Assembly (NCBI GenBank): GCA_949752795.1
Contig: OX457064.1
Coordinates: forward strand, 107,547,454 to 107,611,453
Direction of reading: 5' to 3'
From: Hyperoodon ampullatus
Taxonomy: Eukaryota > Chordata > Mammalia > Artiodactyla > Ziphiidae
Length of the DNA stretch: 64,000 nt
Under the pieces are notes generated by a model. That model was given only the letters and a program-made list of their open reading frames with translations. It had not been told where the DNA came from and searched no databases. This document shows, one piece after another, positions 33,645 through 45,290 of the stretch. The position numbers and the translations under genes are program-made. Position 1 is the first letter of the stretch. Each line of letters begins with the position of its first letter.

Positions 33645-34390
33645 TTATGGTGTCCTGGAGCCTGTATCCCTACAGAAATAGTGTGTATATTCGGCAAAAC
33701 GCAAGAGCTGGAGTGTTTATAGCAGCGCGATACTGCACAGCCCAGACTGCAACCCGCAGGGGCCTGGGGGCCTGCCAGCTGCCCCCGGAAGGTCGCGGAG
33801 GTCGAGGGGCGTCTCGCGGGGATGGGTGGCAGCCAGGCCACCAGGATTGCCGGCCAGGCGGGTGCCTGCGTGCTGTTGCCCTGGGGGGGCGCTTTCCACT
33901 TGGGGGGCTGGGCTGCAGCCTGTCCCACGGCTGGGGAGGGGCTGGGGAGGGGGCCCGGCGGGCAGCGACCCCCAGTCTTCTAAGGGGTGGCTGCTGGAGG
34001 GAGACGTGAGCAGTGGCTTCAAGGGACAAGGGCTCGGGAGCTGTGTCTCTGGGAAGGAGGCAGAGCTGCTGCCCTGGCGGCAGGGAGGGAGGGAGGGAGG
34101 GAGGGGGGGTCGGCACTTTGGAGCAGGGCTGAGCTGGCAGGGCTCGTGGGCGGCAGTGCACAGCCTGGTGCCCGGACGGGCGCGTCCCCACTCGGGACGC
34201 CTAGGGACTCGGAGAGACGGAAAGCAGACCCTTGGCTGCCCGGGGCTGGGGGTGTGAAATGTTCAAAAACCAATCGTGGTGATGGTTGCGCAACTCTGTG
34301 AATATCAGAACCACTGGATTGTTCGCTTTAAATGGACGGATTGTCCGGTACGTGAATTATATCTCAACAAAGCTGTTACCAAAAAGTAGT
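33645..34390 (+). mobile_element. L1 3' remnants around a GC-rich block
   Basis: L1-like text appears at both sides. Near 33660-33760 it reads CCCTACAGAAATAGTGTG then AGTGTTTATAGCAGCGCG. At 34210-34390 it reads GAGACGGAAAGCAGACCC, then GGTGATGGTTGCGCAACTC and TGAATTATATCTCAACAAAG. The 430 bp between is very GC-rich and not recognisably L1. Confidence 0.6.
34080..34110 (+). repeat. (GGGA)n tract, G-quadruplex-capable
   Basis: CAGGGAGGGAGGGAGGG and onward gives six or more G-runs on the plus strand within 31 bases, inside a GC-rich block. Confidence 0.85.
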
Positions 34391-34752
34391 GCTGTAATAT
34401 GGTAGTTTGGGTAGAGCCTTAAGTGTCAGAGGGGTTAGGGGACGGGGAGGTCAGTGTGAGGTGGGTTCATGGGTGGGGCATGTCACAGACATCGTCACCC
34501 TCGTTAGTTAGCAAGGGTCCTCAGTACGTGGCGGTGGCGCCTCCTACCCTTGAGGGACACCAGGATCCTCACAGTTCAAGAGTCTAATTAATATTTTATT
34601 ATCCCGGTGGTGAAAGTAGAATTTTTAAGCCTGCAAAATGTTTTCTTTTAATTATGGAGACAAGTTCTTGGTTGTATGGGGTACCTTAACGAGTGTCTTT
34701 CCAGGAGCAGGAATATAACAGCTGCTCTAGAACTCCCAGATATTTACTTCTT

Positions 34753-34871
34753 TTTGTCTTCTGGCTGCGCCGTGCGGCATACGGGACTCTAGTTCCCCAA
34801 CCAGGGATCGAACCCGTGCCTCCTGCAGTGGAAGCGCAGAGTCTTAATCACTGGCCTGCCAGGGAAGTCCC
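34753..34871 (-). mobile_element. Short tRNA-derived SINE, antisense
   Basis: GGCTGCGCCGTGCGGCATAC, then GACTCTAGTTCCCCAACC, to GCCAGGGAAGTCCC. Target duplication atatttacttctt at 34740-34752 and 34873-34885. Confidence 0.93.
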
Positions 34872-35639
34872 AATATTTACTTCTTGTGGGTAGAAATGAG
34901 AGTGTGGGTTTTGTCACTTCGGCTGTGGAGGCGTGAGTGCTTTATCATCTGGAGACCTTCTGGTGAGCCCGGTGAGAGGGACAGGGCAGCCTCTGTGGGG
35001 CCTGAGCTGGGGGGAGGGGCCCGGGGGGCGGCAGTCGCTGGACAGAGTGGCTGCCACGCCGTGGGTGGGTTTCTGGGTACCCAGTGAGGAGAACAGGATT
35101 GAGGCGTGAACTCTCATCCCCCACCCGTCTAGCACCCTCACAGGATTTCAGAAGTGAAAGAGCTGTTTTTGAAAAGAAAGCTGTCAAACCCTCCGTGAGG
35201 GTTATCAGTTGCCATGAACAAGTAAAAACCTCTCCTTCGCTTCCAGGGCTGGTGGGACACCTCGTCCCCCTGGGTGGCAATGGCGCAGGTGAGACCCTGC
35301 CGTGTCGCTGAGGGTCAGGCAGTGGTGTGGACAGGGGTACAGGAGTAAGCAGTGCGGAAGGGTTTGAAATGAAGCCCCATACACGTAGTTTTGCATAACC
35401 TGAAAAGTCTCAAAAGAGAATAAGTGGTTTTTTGCAAACAAGTTCATGGATGCAGAATTCCATCCTACAGATCAGCGGTCCCCAGCACACAGTTGGCACT
35501 TAATGAATCTGCTAAATGACTAGGCACTGTATGTTGTACGTAGACTTGCACTGAAGATCAGATGTGTTTCCTGCCCTGCAGGAGCTTATCATAAAAATCA
35601 ATAGTAGCCCCAGAGACCATGTTTTTCATCTCTCAGTTA

Positions 35640-36950
35640 TTAATTCTGAAGCATAGCTACTAAATTAAATAGCATACTGCTATCAGCTTACATCCTTATT
35701 TTACATACCTTTTATTTTTCAAACTCCGAGGCTAGCATGATCTGAAATAACTAAAATTATCTCCTTGCTCAATTAGAATGGCTTTAAAACAAGACATCTC
35801 TGATATAGTTTTTAGATTAAGTTATAAATGTTCACTTTAGAACTACCTGAAGATTGATAGAGATGCATTTGAAAAGCATTATTTTTTTTTATTGATTCTT
35901 AATGTAGTAAATTACTGAAGTTATTTGGCCGCAACCAGAAACGGCCTGAGATGCGGCTCACATTGACTCTCCCGGTAGGGCCATGATTTGCATTAATTGC
36001 ATTGCGACTGCACTTACTTATATTAAAAGGCTTCTACCATAATTAATCCTTTTTATTTCAAATCATTTTGGCACAATTTCTAGCTATAAACACTCATAAA
36101 AGACAGACAGTTGAAAAATGCGTTATAGGGTTTTTTTCCATCTACCTATTGCTATTTTTTCATGACAAGTAGTTATTGATAAGCTTCTAGGAACAAGTGT
36201 GGTGCAGCTGACTGAGAATTAAGGCCAGTATGAAAAACGCTAAGTGGATTATTTTGCATAAAAAATTGGCAGTTTTTGAAGTTGTATAATTAACCTGTGT
36301 TTAGAAAATACCTTGATTTATGCTTACATTTGTATCTCAGTTGCATACATTATGGAAATTTAATTTATAACCCATTTAGCTGATGCAATCATAGTTTTTA
36401 GTGCTATCATTTATTAGTGCTTGTATATTAAATGCTCTAAAGGTTTAAACCTGCCTCGTGTAAAAAATTATACCTATGCATTTACATTTTATGAGTCACA
36501 GTGGAATTTCTGTTTAAAATTCAGGTAGCTCTGATAGATTTAACAAACTTCACAGGTTTATTGTTACTAATGCAGAAATGGCAAACAATGACCTTATATA
36601 TTGAACATCGGATGATTTACACTTTGAGTTTACTTTACAGTCCACTGTACAAATGAGGCTTTTCTAAAACACCTGGGATCAATCATGTCGTCTTCTGCAG
36701 AATGCTCTCCTTGGCTTTGGAGGCATCATTCATTTAGAAGTAATGGGGTTTATAAGTGCTTCAGGTTAATAGTATTAGCCATCCTTAACTTGCAGCAAAC
36801 CTGGCTTCTCAAAACACCTCACTCTTTACGTTGTCAGTGGATGGCTTAAGTGCCAGTTGCCATTTTATTACTCATTCTCTAATTAAGAAGTCCTTTTATG
36901 CCATCTTTTCAAAATTAATTGGGTAATCATTAGTCTTCAAATCAAGTAAA
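35640..36950. promoter_or_regulatory. Repeat-free AT-rich block with octamer/homeodomain sites, candidate regulatory element
   Basis: About 1.3 kb of unique AT-rich DNA. A perfect octamer ATTTGCAT at 35986-35993 runs straight into TAATTGCAT (35994-36002), and TAATTAA lies at 36040-36046. A POU octamer abutting a TAAT core is a typical POU-homeodomain layout. Function is inferred; no data here show binding. Confidence 0.35.
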
Positions 36951-37311
36951 AGCACAGGGACATAACACTCCAGTTTCCCTGGCACAGAGCATCTGTGGTC
37001 TCCACTGGGGGGAAGATGGGGAGCCTGAACCCCTGAGAAGCGGTGACCTCCCTCGGGAGTGCGGCTCAAGGTGCCGATCAGTAGCTTTCTGAACCTAAGG
37101 CAGTGCACTTACTTCTGGGAGGATGTTTCGTAGCTGTTTTCTAGTTTCCTCCAGTCATACTAGTGGGTGAGAGTTTAACATGTGGGTCTCGGGGGGTATC
37201 TGAGCTTTCTCTGGACGTTTAAGGGGAAGGGGGAAGCATGCATATGAGTGCGGAAGACTGGTGTGTTTAAGGGTCAGTGACTATAGACTGCCACCCGAGT
37301 ATGAGATAGAA

Positions 37312-37535
37312 CAGCGGTCCCCAGCCTTTTTGGCACTAGGGACCAGTTTCGTGGAAGACGGTTTTTCCATGGGGCGGCGGGGAGGAGGGAGGAGATGGTT
37401 CAGGCAATAACGCGAGCGACGTGGGCAGCGGCCGATGAAGCTTCTCCCACGCGCCACTCACCTCCTGCTGCGCGGCCCGGTTCCTACAGGCCCCGGACCG
37501 GTACCAGGCCACAGCCCGGGGGTTGGGGACCCCTG
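37312..37535. mobile_element. MER1-like hAT-Charlie element
   Basis: Terminal inverted repeats CAGCGGTCCCCAGCC at the left and TTGGGGACCCCTG at the right. The 8 bp target duplication is agatagaa (37304-37311) against agatagag (37536-37543), as expected of hAT elements. The interior is unusually CpG-rich for its age. Confidence 0.88.
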
Positions 37536-38254
37536 AGATAGAGGGTTCAGTAGTGCAGCAGTGCTGGAAGCTGTGACTCCGGAAGGGTCCCTCCCACGGC
37601 GCACAGTGGCACAAGGCGGCCATCTTTAATGTGGGGAAGATGGGTGGGCAGGGCCAGCTCCCTCTGGCATGAGTTATGTCACACAGGTCTGTCTCACTAA
37701 ACCCTGTGCTTAGCCTTTAGCGTGTGTGGGTGTGGCCAGGTGGGTGGCCTCTTGGAAGAGTGACTTCTGAAGTTAGTTTCATGGCTGAGAGATCACCCCT
37801 TTGATTAAATTTTGCTTGATTTAGTGCATGCATAGCATCATAGCACTGAATCCTCAAACAGTGGTTTAAAGGAGATCTGAGTGTGTCACACGGCATAGCT
37901 GATGGTAGTGGTCGCTAAGGCAGAGTTAGTCCAGCCCTCACGCCCTGTCTGTCTGTCCTTCTGGGGTCGCAGACTGCCCTGCAAGCAGAGAAAGGTCCAT
38001 GACCCCCTGTGCTCACGGCGATGCTTCCAGCTCTGCATTTACCAAGCACGGGACCGACAGCCCTTCTCCCCTGAGAGTGGGGGCGACGACAGCCATGGGA
38101 GCTTCTCGGAGGATCCGTGTCTCTGCTGATTAGATGTATTGTAACAAACATGGCCTTTGTGGGGGAAATCCAGATTTCCCCTTGACTTGCACATAAGAAT
38201 CACTGTTACCTTACAGTCAGTTGGAGTTTCCAGGGGGCCAAATGGAAATGCGGT

Positions 38255-38325
38255 CACTGATGTTGCCTGCTTAGCAGAACGCCTGTTATGTAGCAAGCAT
38301 TCAATAAGTGGTAACTATTATTTTC
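38255..38325 (+). repeat. MIR-like 3' end
   Basis: TATGTAGCAAGCATTCAATA then AGTGGTAACTATTATT matches the MIR 3' terminus. Confidence 0.55.
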
Positions 38326-38579
38326 ATTAGAATATTTTTGACAAGAAAGATTTGTTAGGGCTTCTAAGTCATCTGCTACAATAAAATAATAATGCTTCTG
38401 AAAATTTTACAGCACATTTCTGATTCCTTGTTGCATTTTACAGCCTCAGGCCATAAGGATATGTATCATGCCAGGTGAACCCTGACATTATATTGGAAAA
38501 CTTTATATAATTGTATTTCCTGCTCTCTTTTGCTGGAGAATCTCTGGAGATTAATATAGTAACACTAACACTTAATGTA

Positions 38580-39270
38580 ATCCAACACCACTGGTCATCA
38601 GGGAAATGTAATTTAAAACCACAATGAGATTAGATTACCCCGTTACACCAACCGGAATAACTAAACTTTAAGAGTGACAATACCGATAATTGGTGAGAAT
38701 GTAGACCAGTTAGAACCTTCCTACATTGCTGGTCATGGCGAAAAGAAATTGTATTTTGGAAGACAGCACGTCAGTGTCTAATACAGTTAAACCTACCTTG
38801 TGCTCCAGTACTTCCACTGTCACCGAGCCTGCTCAGGTATATAATAAAGAGAAATCAGAGCACAGACCCACAGAAAGGCAGGCCAGTGACTGATGCAGCA
38901 GCTCTATGATCGTAGCCGAGACTGGAGACCACTCACATGTCCGTCGTCAAGTTGACTAGGTAGAGCTGTTAACAGCAGTAACATAGGTGAATCTCGAAAA
39001 CAGTATGTTGTGAGAAGACAGGTATGAAAGAACACATACTGTGTAGCCCCAGTTATGAAGCTCCAGAACTGGCAAAAACTTACCTGCGGTGACAGTAGAG
39101 TGAGGGTTCGCCTGAGGGAGGGAGGGTGTTGACTGAGGGCTGAGGGGGCGCTGGGTTTGGGGAGGGGTGTAGGTGTTCTCTGTCGTGATCTGAACGGTCG
39201 TTGCACAGCTGTGAGCAAGTACTGGCATGTTGTACATTTCACGTTATATAAATTATACCTTAATACAAAT
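38580..39270 (+). mobile_element. Old L1 3' fragment, sense
   Basis: CATCAGGGAAATGTAATTTA, GGTGAGAATGTAGACCAG, then CATACTGTGTAGCCCCAGTT and a CATTTCACGTTATATAAATT end are plus-strand L1M 3' patterns with many mutations. Confidence 0.75.
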
Positions 39271-39329
39271 AGTTGCAGAAATCATTACACATTGCCATCC
39301 TTAGACGTAAAGGTAGACAGTAACTTACA

Positions 39330-39448
39330 GTGAAAACACCGATCTGGGCACCAGGGAATCTGGGTTTTGACACCAGTTTTGCTGCCTCCTAACTCAATAT
39401 CTGGACAGATCTCCAGAGTTCTAAGGCCCGATTTCTTCATTTTACAAT
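39330..39448 (+). repeat. MIR SINE fragment
   Basis: GAATCTGGGTTTTGACACCA, GTTTTGCTGCCTCC, then CCGATTTCTTCATTTTACAA is plus-strand MIR. Confidence 0.65.
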
Positions 39449-39449
39449 A

Positions 39450-39676
39450 TGTGTTGGCAAACTACAGCCTGTGGGCCTATAGCCTGCCACCTGTGTTTGT
39501 ATGGTCACCGAGCTAAGAATGCTTTTTTTTCCCCCCCATTTGATGGTGAAAAATAAATCTAAAGAAGAAGAATATTTCTTGATATTGGAAATTACCTGAA
39601 ACCCAACTTTGGCACACATTGTGCTCCTTTTGTGCTACAGGGCAGAGTGGAGGGATGGTCACCGACATGGTCTGGC
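39450..39676. mobile_element. hAT-Charlie-like transposon, second copy
   Basis: GTTGGCAAACTACAGCCTGT, then ACCGAGCTAAGAATGC and TTGATATTGGAAATTACCTG, same family pattern as the copy at 25.8 kb but from the other segment of the element. Confidence 0.6.
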
Positions 39677-39677
39677 C

Positions 39678-40115
39678 TGCCGTTGTGGGTAGAATTGTGA
39701 CCCCCAAAAAGATGTGCTCAAGGCCTAATGCCCTGTACCTGTGATGCGACATTGGGAAAGATGAGTCCTTGCATGTGTAGGCAAGCTCGGGTGAGGCCAT
39801 ACTGGGTAGAGTGGGTCCCAGAATCCAGGGACTGACGTCTTCATAAGAGAAAGGAGAGGGACACACACCAGGGGAGAGCAGCACGTCCAGAGGCAGAGGC
39901 CGGAGGGGCTCAGCAACCGGCCAGGGCCCAGCAAGGTGCCGGCAACACCGGAGCTGGAAGAGGCAGGAAGGACCCTCCCCTGGCGCCCGCCCAGAGAGCG
40001 TGGCCCTGCTGCCACCTTGATTTCAGGCCTTCAGACTGGGAGACGATAAGTTTCTGTTGTTTGAAGCCACCCAGTTGTGGTGCTTTGTTACAGCAGCCCT
40101 AGGAGACTGATGCAC
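39678..40115 (+). mobile_element. MLT1-type LTR (ERVL-MaLR), sense
   Basis: GGGTAGAATTGTGACCCCCA near the left, ACCTTGATTTCAGGCCTTC, GTTTCTGTTGTTTGAAGCC and ACCCAGTTGTGGTGCTTTGT near the right are the MLT1 LTR order. It is a solitary LTR; no viral protein is present. Confidence 0.88.
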
Positions 40116-40461
40116 CTGCAAAACACTTCACGGAAAGCACCTGGTAGGTTCTTGTAGCATGAAGGCTGTGGCTCTTAAAAATCCCCATAGGCATTTCAGC
40201 CCTAAAATTCTTTGGTAGTCTGTTCTAGAAGTTTCTACGTAGTGAACGTATGCATTGAATGCTTAAACTGTGGCCTGGCACGTGGTAAACGCTCACCAAA
40301 TACTAGCTTCCACCATCCTCCTCCTCCTCATGGAGAAGAAGTGTCTGCTATCTTAGGATTCTGTTAAATACCAAATTGGACATATATTTTCTTATTTTTA
40401 GAAAGTATGAAAAAAGAGTTCCTATGAAATGCTAATCAGTGGTCTTTGTTCTCATTTGAAG
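40116..40461 (+). other. Unique/MIR sequence before exon
   Basis: Contains a MIR-like 3' end near 40255-40320 (GGCCTGGCACGTGGTAAACG). The rest is intron up to a mediocre acceptor. Confidence 0.5.
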
Positions 40462-40674
40462 GCTCTCTATGAAAATATGCTGGTGGAATTGCCCTTTGCA
40501 GGCTTTTTCCTGTCCAAGCTGCTTGGAACCAGCGCGGATGTGGACATCCACCACCTGGCTTCCTTAGACCCCGAAGTGTATAAGAATTTGCTTTTTCTCA
40601 AGAGCTACGAAGGTGACGTGGAGGAGCTGGGGCTGAACTTCACTGTGGTGAACAACGACCTCGGAGAGGCACAG
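40462..40674 (+). CDS. UBE3C: UBE3C coding exon (about residues 828-898), HECT N-lobe
   Basis: Seventy-one codons in phase 0 on both ends, after a 17 kb intron. The acceptor is ctcatttgaag, with a mediocre pyrimidine tract; the donor CAG|GTGAGT is close to perfect. The product begins ALYENMLVELPFAGFFLSKL and contains LGLNFTVVNNDLGEAQ. In HECT ligases this part of the N-lobe leads into the small E2-binding subdomain. One residue in the KSYEGDVEE segment (Gly) differs from the human Asp I recall. Confidence 0.97.
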
Positions 40675-41049
40675 GTGAGTCGGGGCTCTGGTGTGAGAGA
40701 CCTTTGCGTTCGCTGTGTGAGCTTGTGCGCATTTTCCTTGTAAGAGTCCCCAGGGCTGAGAGGAGAGCTGGGGGAGTTCTGGTGGCGAGTGCATCCCTCG
40801 TCACCCCTCACGGTGCCAGGCTGCCAGGCACAGCAGCCGTCCTCCTGTGAAGGTCACTCGCGTGGCTGTGAGTTAACCTTGCCTCTCGCCTCATTTTTGG
40901 AGCCTTGGGGTGGGGGTAGGTGGTGCTCCTTTGTTCCTCATCCACGCCAAGTGGCCCTCGGCAGCTCTAACGCAGACCTTCAGTATCCATCTGGGTGCTC
41001 CTGTTATTTTTATCCTTAAAAAAAGTAAATAACATACTAGAGAGTCAAG

Positions 41050-41475
41050 CTAAGTTTTTGAATAGCTGCTTTATTGAGATAGGATCCATGTACCATAAAT
41101 TCCGCCCTGTAGCCTGTACAAGGCAGGTTAGTACGACCAGCTCCAGCATCCACGTTTAGGACACTGTTACCACCACGGAGACACCGTGTGCCCAGCAGCA
41201 AGTCCCGCCCGTCCCCAGTCTAGGCGAGCACTGGCCCACTTCCTGTCCCTGTGCACTTGTCTCTTCTGGATGCTTTTCACACCTGGACCCTTAGGGTGTG
41301 TGGCCTCTGGTGCCTGCCTTTGTTTACTGGGTGTTGCAGGTGTACTTCAGTCCCTTTTCTGGCCAAATGATGTATGGATATGGCTCATTTTCTTTACCAG
41401 TTGATAGGTGTTTGGGTTATTTCCACTTTTTGGCTCTTAGGAATAATACTGCTGTGAACACTCATGTGCACCATA
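41050..41475 (-). mobile_element. Old L1 fragment, antisense
   Basis: CTGCTTTATTGAGATAGGAT at the start, CCAGTCTAGGCGAGCACTGG in the middle and GGTGTTTGGGTTATTTCCAC to ATACTGCTGTGAACACTC at the end are reverse-strand L1 3' landmarks. The middle is GC-shifted. Confidence 0.75.
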
Positions 41476-43559
41476 CATACTGAACGATTTAACACCCGGG
41501 ATTTGCTTCGGACGCCATGAGAACCGGGCCAGTAGGTGAAGGCACAGACGGCCTAGACTGGCCGCGAGGTGGAGCTTGTGAAGCTGGTGGTGGAGGTGGG
41601 CGTGGGGTCATCGTACAATTCTGTCTACTGGAACACGCGTGCACGTGATCCCACAGTCTGCAGACCTTTAGAAGATGCACACAGGCAAATCGAATTGTTT
41701 GAGCACTTTGGAAGTCATGTTTGTTAATATCTCATTGGATTTTTGAAGTAACCAACTTGTACTATGATGCTGATTGGGTCGTCGTGTTCCGGTTACTTTT
41801 AAGTGCCTCTTGCTTCCTTGTGCAATAGTATCCAGTTAATTCTGGATAAAATAAGGAAGATATGAGTGACCCTAAAGGTTAAGCATTAATTCACTTGGAA
41901 TTTAAGACTGTAGAGCAATTTTGACTAACTGAAGGATAAAACGTAATTTTTTCTCCCTGAATAAAATAGTTCCATGTAGCTTTTCGCTTCATATTTCTCC
42001 ATATCAATTAATTTCTCTTCTCCTATGAGTTATACTCCATCACCACCATTCCCATTTTCGGAAGTCTTTTCTCCGTTCTGCCATTTAATATGAACGCTTT
42101 ATTTGGTAAGAGTTTAAGTGAACTGTGTACATCAAATATAACTGTATTATGTTACAGTTTCATTTAACATTGTAATGAGGATGAATTGTGATGAATTTAA
42201 CTTTCTGGTCGTGTAATATGTTAATGAGATACACTAACATACTAGGAGAAATGATAGAATAAAAATCAAATGTTTAAGAGTAGTCGTGATCTGATGTCTA
42301 TTTGAAACTTTAATATCGTCTTACTACATGTATATTTATATTTTCAGTCAGATTAAAAACATTCTAACTCTTAAAAAAAAGAGTAACCAACCGTGCTTTT
42401 CTGACTTATATTTGGTTTTCATAGAAGTTGTCTCTTTCGCAGGAGAGATGCATCTTTTCTGCTATTCTTATGTAGATTGATAATCTTTTCTGAATCTAGT
42501 AGTTGGACTTTAACTATGAAAGTGTTGTTATCTTTAAACTTTGTAATTGCTTCTCTAAATTTCTGTTATTCCTTGGTTTCTAATCCAGGCTTTCAAAGGT
42601 TATCAGCTTTGCCAGCTTAAAAGTAACTGTGTATTCAGCAGGTCCGTAGTGTCCAGTCCAGGCAGCGTGGAACGTGCACTGACCCCACAGGTGACTGGCC
42701 CCTGTGGCGCAGCGCTGACTGTTTATTTTGGTGACCGTGTACGCTGACCCGTCTGGATCGACGTGGCTTTGGGTGTGTTTCTGTGGTGTCGCCTACTTGC
42801 CTCCATGCCTGCTCTTCCCTCCTTCATCATTCAGGAGGGGTTGGTGGCGCTCTGTGCGCCAGCCAGTGGGCTGTGCGGAGGAGATTGCCTTTAACTGTAA
42901 GAGCACACTCATTCTAACTAGAGGCAGGTATGATCTGCGTTGTGAGATCTGTAGTTTAGTAGTAGCTCAAAAGGAACGCTCCCATCCAAGTAGATCAGGG
43001 AAGGCTGCCCGGAAGAGGCTCTGGGTGGGTGATGAGGGGTCCCCAGGTCGGTAAACAGATTGATTTGGAAGTGGCTGAAGCTTCACAGGCTTGGAGGAGA
43101 GTAGGTACACAGAGCTGAGCAGCCTTGGGCTTTATCCTGGCATCCGAGGAGGACCTTTCAGGGCCTTGGGCTTCAGGAAGGCTAAACATACGCTCAGGAG
43201 GAGGGCCGACGTTTCATTCCTTAGCTGATTTGGGGGTATTTCGGGGTAAGAGAGCCTAACAGGTGCGTTTCAGAGCTAGTAGGGAAACTAATAACAAGAC
43301 ACTTGCACCTCCTGTCAGCGGAAGCTGAGGTTCTGGTTCTGTGAGTCAGGACAGGTCCTGGGCATTCTCTGGGTCAGGTGGTTCCAGAATTCAGAGAAAC
43401 CACAGTTTGGTTAAGCAGTGGAAAAAGTTTTTAATGAGAGGAGTTTGACTGTAATTTTCATTTGTAAAATTACGTTCTGTGGATCAGTGTCTTGGACTAA
43501 GTGGATTTTATCTGAGTCGGACGGGGGTGGGGTAGGCAGGACATTCCAGTTTCTTCTTT

Positions 43560-43925
43560 TCCAGACTGATGAACATGCCATTGTTGGATGTGTCATGTTT
43601 GTTTATCCATCTGTCGATGGACATTACAGTTGTTTCAGCTATCATGAATAATGATGCCATGGCTGTTGCTATATAAATATCTTTTGGGGTCCCTGTTTTC
43701 AGTTATTTTGGGTGTATATCTAAAAGTGGAATTGTTGGGTCATATGGCAGTTCTGTGTTTAACTTTTTGAGGACCCTCTGTACTGTTTTCACACGATTTT
43801 ACATTCCCGCCAGCAGTGCACAAGGGTTCCGATTTTTCCACATACTTGTCTGCACTTGTTATTTTCTGCTTCCTGTTCTCTCTGTTTTTTAAATAATAGC
43901 CCTCCTAGCAGGTGTGCAGTGCCGT
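43560..43925 (-). mobile_element. Old L1 fragment, antisense
   Basis: Landmarks are TTTATCCATCTGTCGATGGA, GAATTGTTGGGTCATATGGC and CCAGCAGTGCACAAGGGTTC, reverse-strand L1. Confidence 0.82.
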
Positions 43926-45149
43926 TTCACTGTGGTGTTACATATAGTACACAGAGCTGTGTGGTAGTACCGACAGTCCCTCAGGAAAACTAAGAGATTT
44001 CGTATCTTTTCATTGGCTTCCCCCGCAGACTACAGAACTGTTCCGTGGTTTATTCTCCATCGTGATGTCTTCCAAAACTGAAGCAAAAAGCGTACACAAA
44101 GATTTATACATCCTACTGTCTAAACCTTCTGGATATTTTTTAAATGAAGACCTTTGTGCTTTTTGAGTTTTCAGTATGTTTCTTAGCCTTTAAAGCTACC
44201 TGTTTCAGAAATAGGTGTGGACTAAATCCTAAACAGGAATAAAGGAAATAATGCTTCCTGAGACCTCCTCCTTCCTCCTGCTTGGTCACGTCTAGGCATC
44301 TTTGAGAACTGGCATCGATGCTGTAAGATAAAAGGATGAGGGGTTGAGAACCATATTTCATTTGGTTGTTTTGTTTTGACCTCTTCTTCCATCTCATAGA
44401 GCTGAAATTTCAACACTGCAAAATTGAGATGTTTTTTAAAGACGGGATTTGTTATTGTCAGAAGGAAATGTCAACATGCAGATAGTGGTGCTGCTGTTGC
44501 CTCGCTCCACCTAGTGGCACGACTTAGAAGAAACGAAATAAAAACTTTGGGGCCGTCGCCGAGGCCTTTGCTAATGGGGGTATTTCCCATTTTCCTTCTG
44601 AAATAGACGGTAATGGTGAGATGTCGCATATGTAAGAGTTCCATTAAAGTGCCACTGATAACACTGGAATCTGTTAAAAGCAAAAGTGTGAAGTCAGGAT
44701 GTTCCATTTATTCATAGAAATTACCACTGAGTAGAGAGATTATAGATGATAATGCATAAGAATAATTATACTAAAGAGTCTAATTGGAAAAATTAAAGTC
44801 ACTGGTAAAGTACCTAATTTGGGGAGAGATCGTATGGATTTCTGTAGAAATATATATAAAAACCTAGTTCTCATATACAGGTTTAGGTTTATAAAACATC
44901 ACGATTTAAAGATTTGTAATATGCAAATACTTCATTATGTTGGCAGGTTATGTTAATGAATCTTCCCTTTTAAAATAATGGTGTTGCTCTCCAATTTTTT
45001 TCTTTAGTGTCATCAGTATGGCTGCTTGTTAGCCTACTCAAAAGTGAACCTGAAATTTTAGATTACTAATTTATGCACATATCTCCCTTGAGGAAAATGC
45101 TCAGGGTTTAAGATGGATCCATAAATAATCATCTGTTCTGTAGACGAGA

Positions 45150-45290
45150 ACTGAACTTGAATCATGAGAGCCTGGCTAAAGCCCTGGTTTTGCTGCTTTG
45201 CTGTGTGACCTTGGGCGAGTCACAGACCCCGTGCTCATCTTCAGAAGGGGATAAGCTGCTGTGAGGATGAAATGAGCCCCTTTGCGAGCG
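45150..45290 (+). repeat. MIR SINE fragment
   Basis: GCTGTGTGACCTTGGGCGAG, then GAAGGGGATAAGCTGC and GTGAGGATGAAATGAG are clear plus-strand MIR core features. Confidence 0.82.

Larger units (their letters stand above)
23211..40461 (+). other. UBE3C 17.3 kb intron: overall content
   Basis: The largest intron in the window separates two HECT exons. It holds two short-form SINEs, two long-form SINEs, one short tRNA SINE, LTRs of the ERVL-MaLR group, hAT elements, several antisense and sense L1 pieces, and two long unique AT-rich blocks (listed separately). Nothing is recognised in 23215-23910, 26720-27790 (GC-rich), 29390-30280, 33270-33640, 34390-34740, 34890-35450, 36960-37300 and 37545-38240. 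No gene is seen on either strand. Confidence 0.55.

Noticed and set aside
33515..34301. Several 100-173 codon frames on both strands
   Set aside because: They lie in a GC-rich block flanked by L1 remnants, have no domain, and overlap each other in all frames, as GC-rich DNA does.
35469..35490. CAGCGGTCCCCAGCAC resembling the left end of the MER1-like element
   Set aside because: The match ends after about 15 bases and no right end or 8 bp duplication is present nearby.
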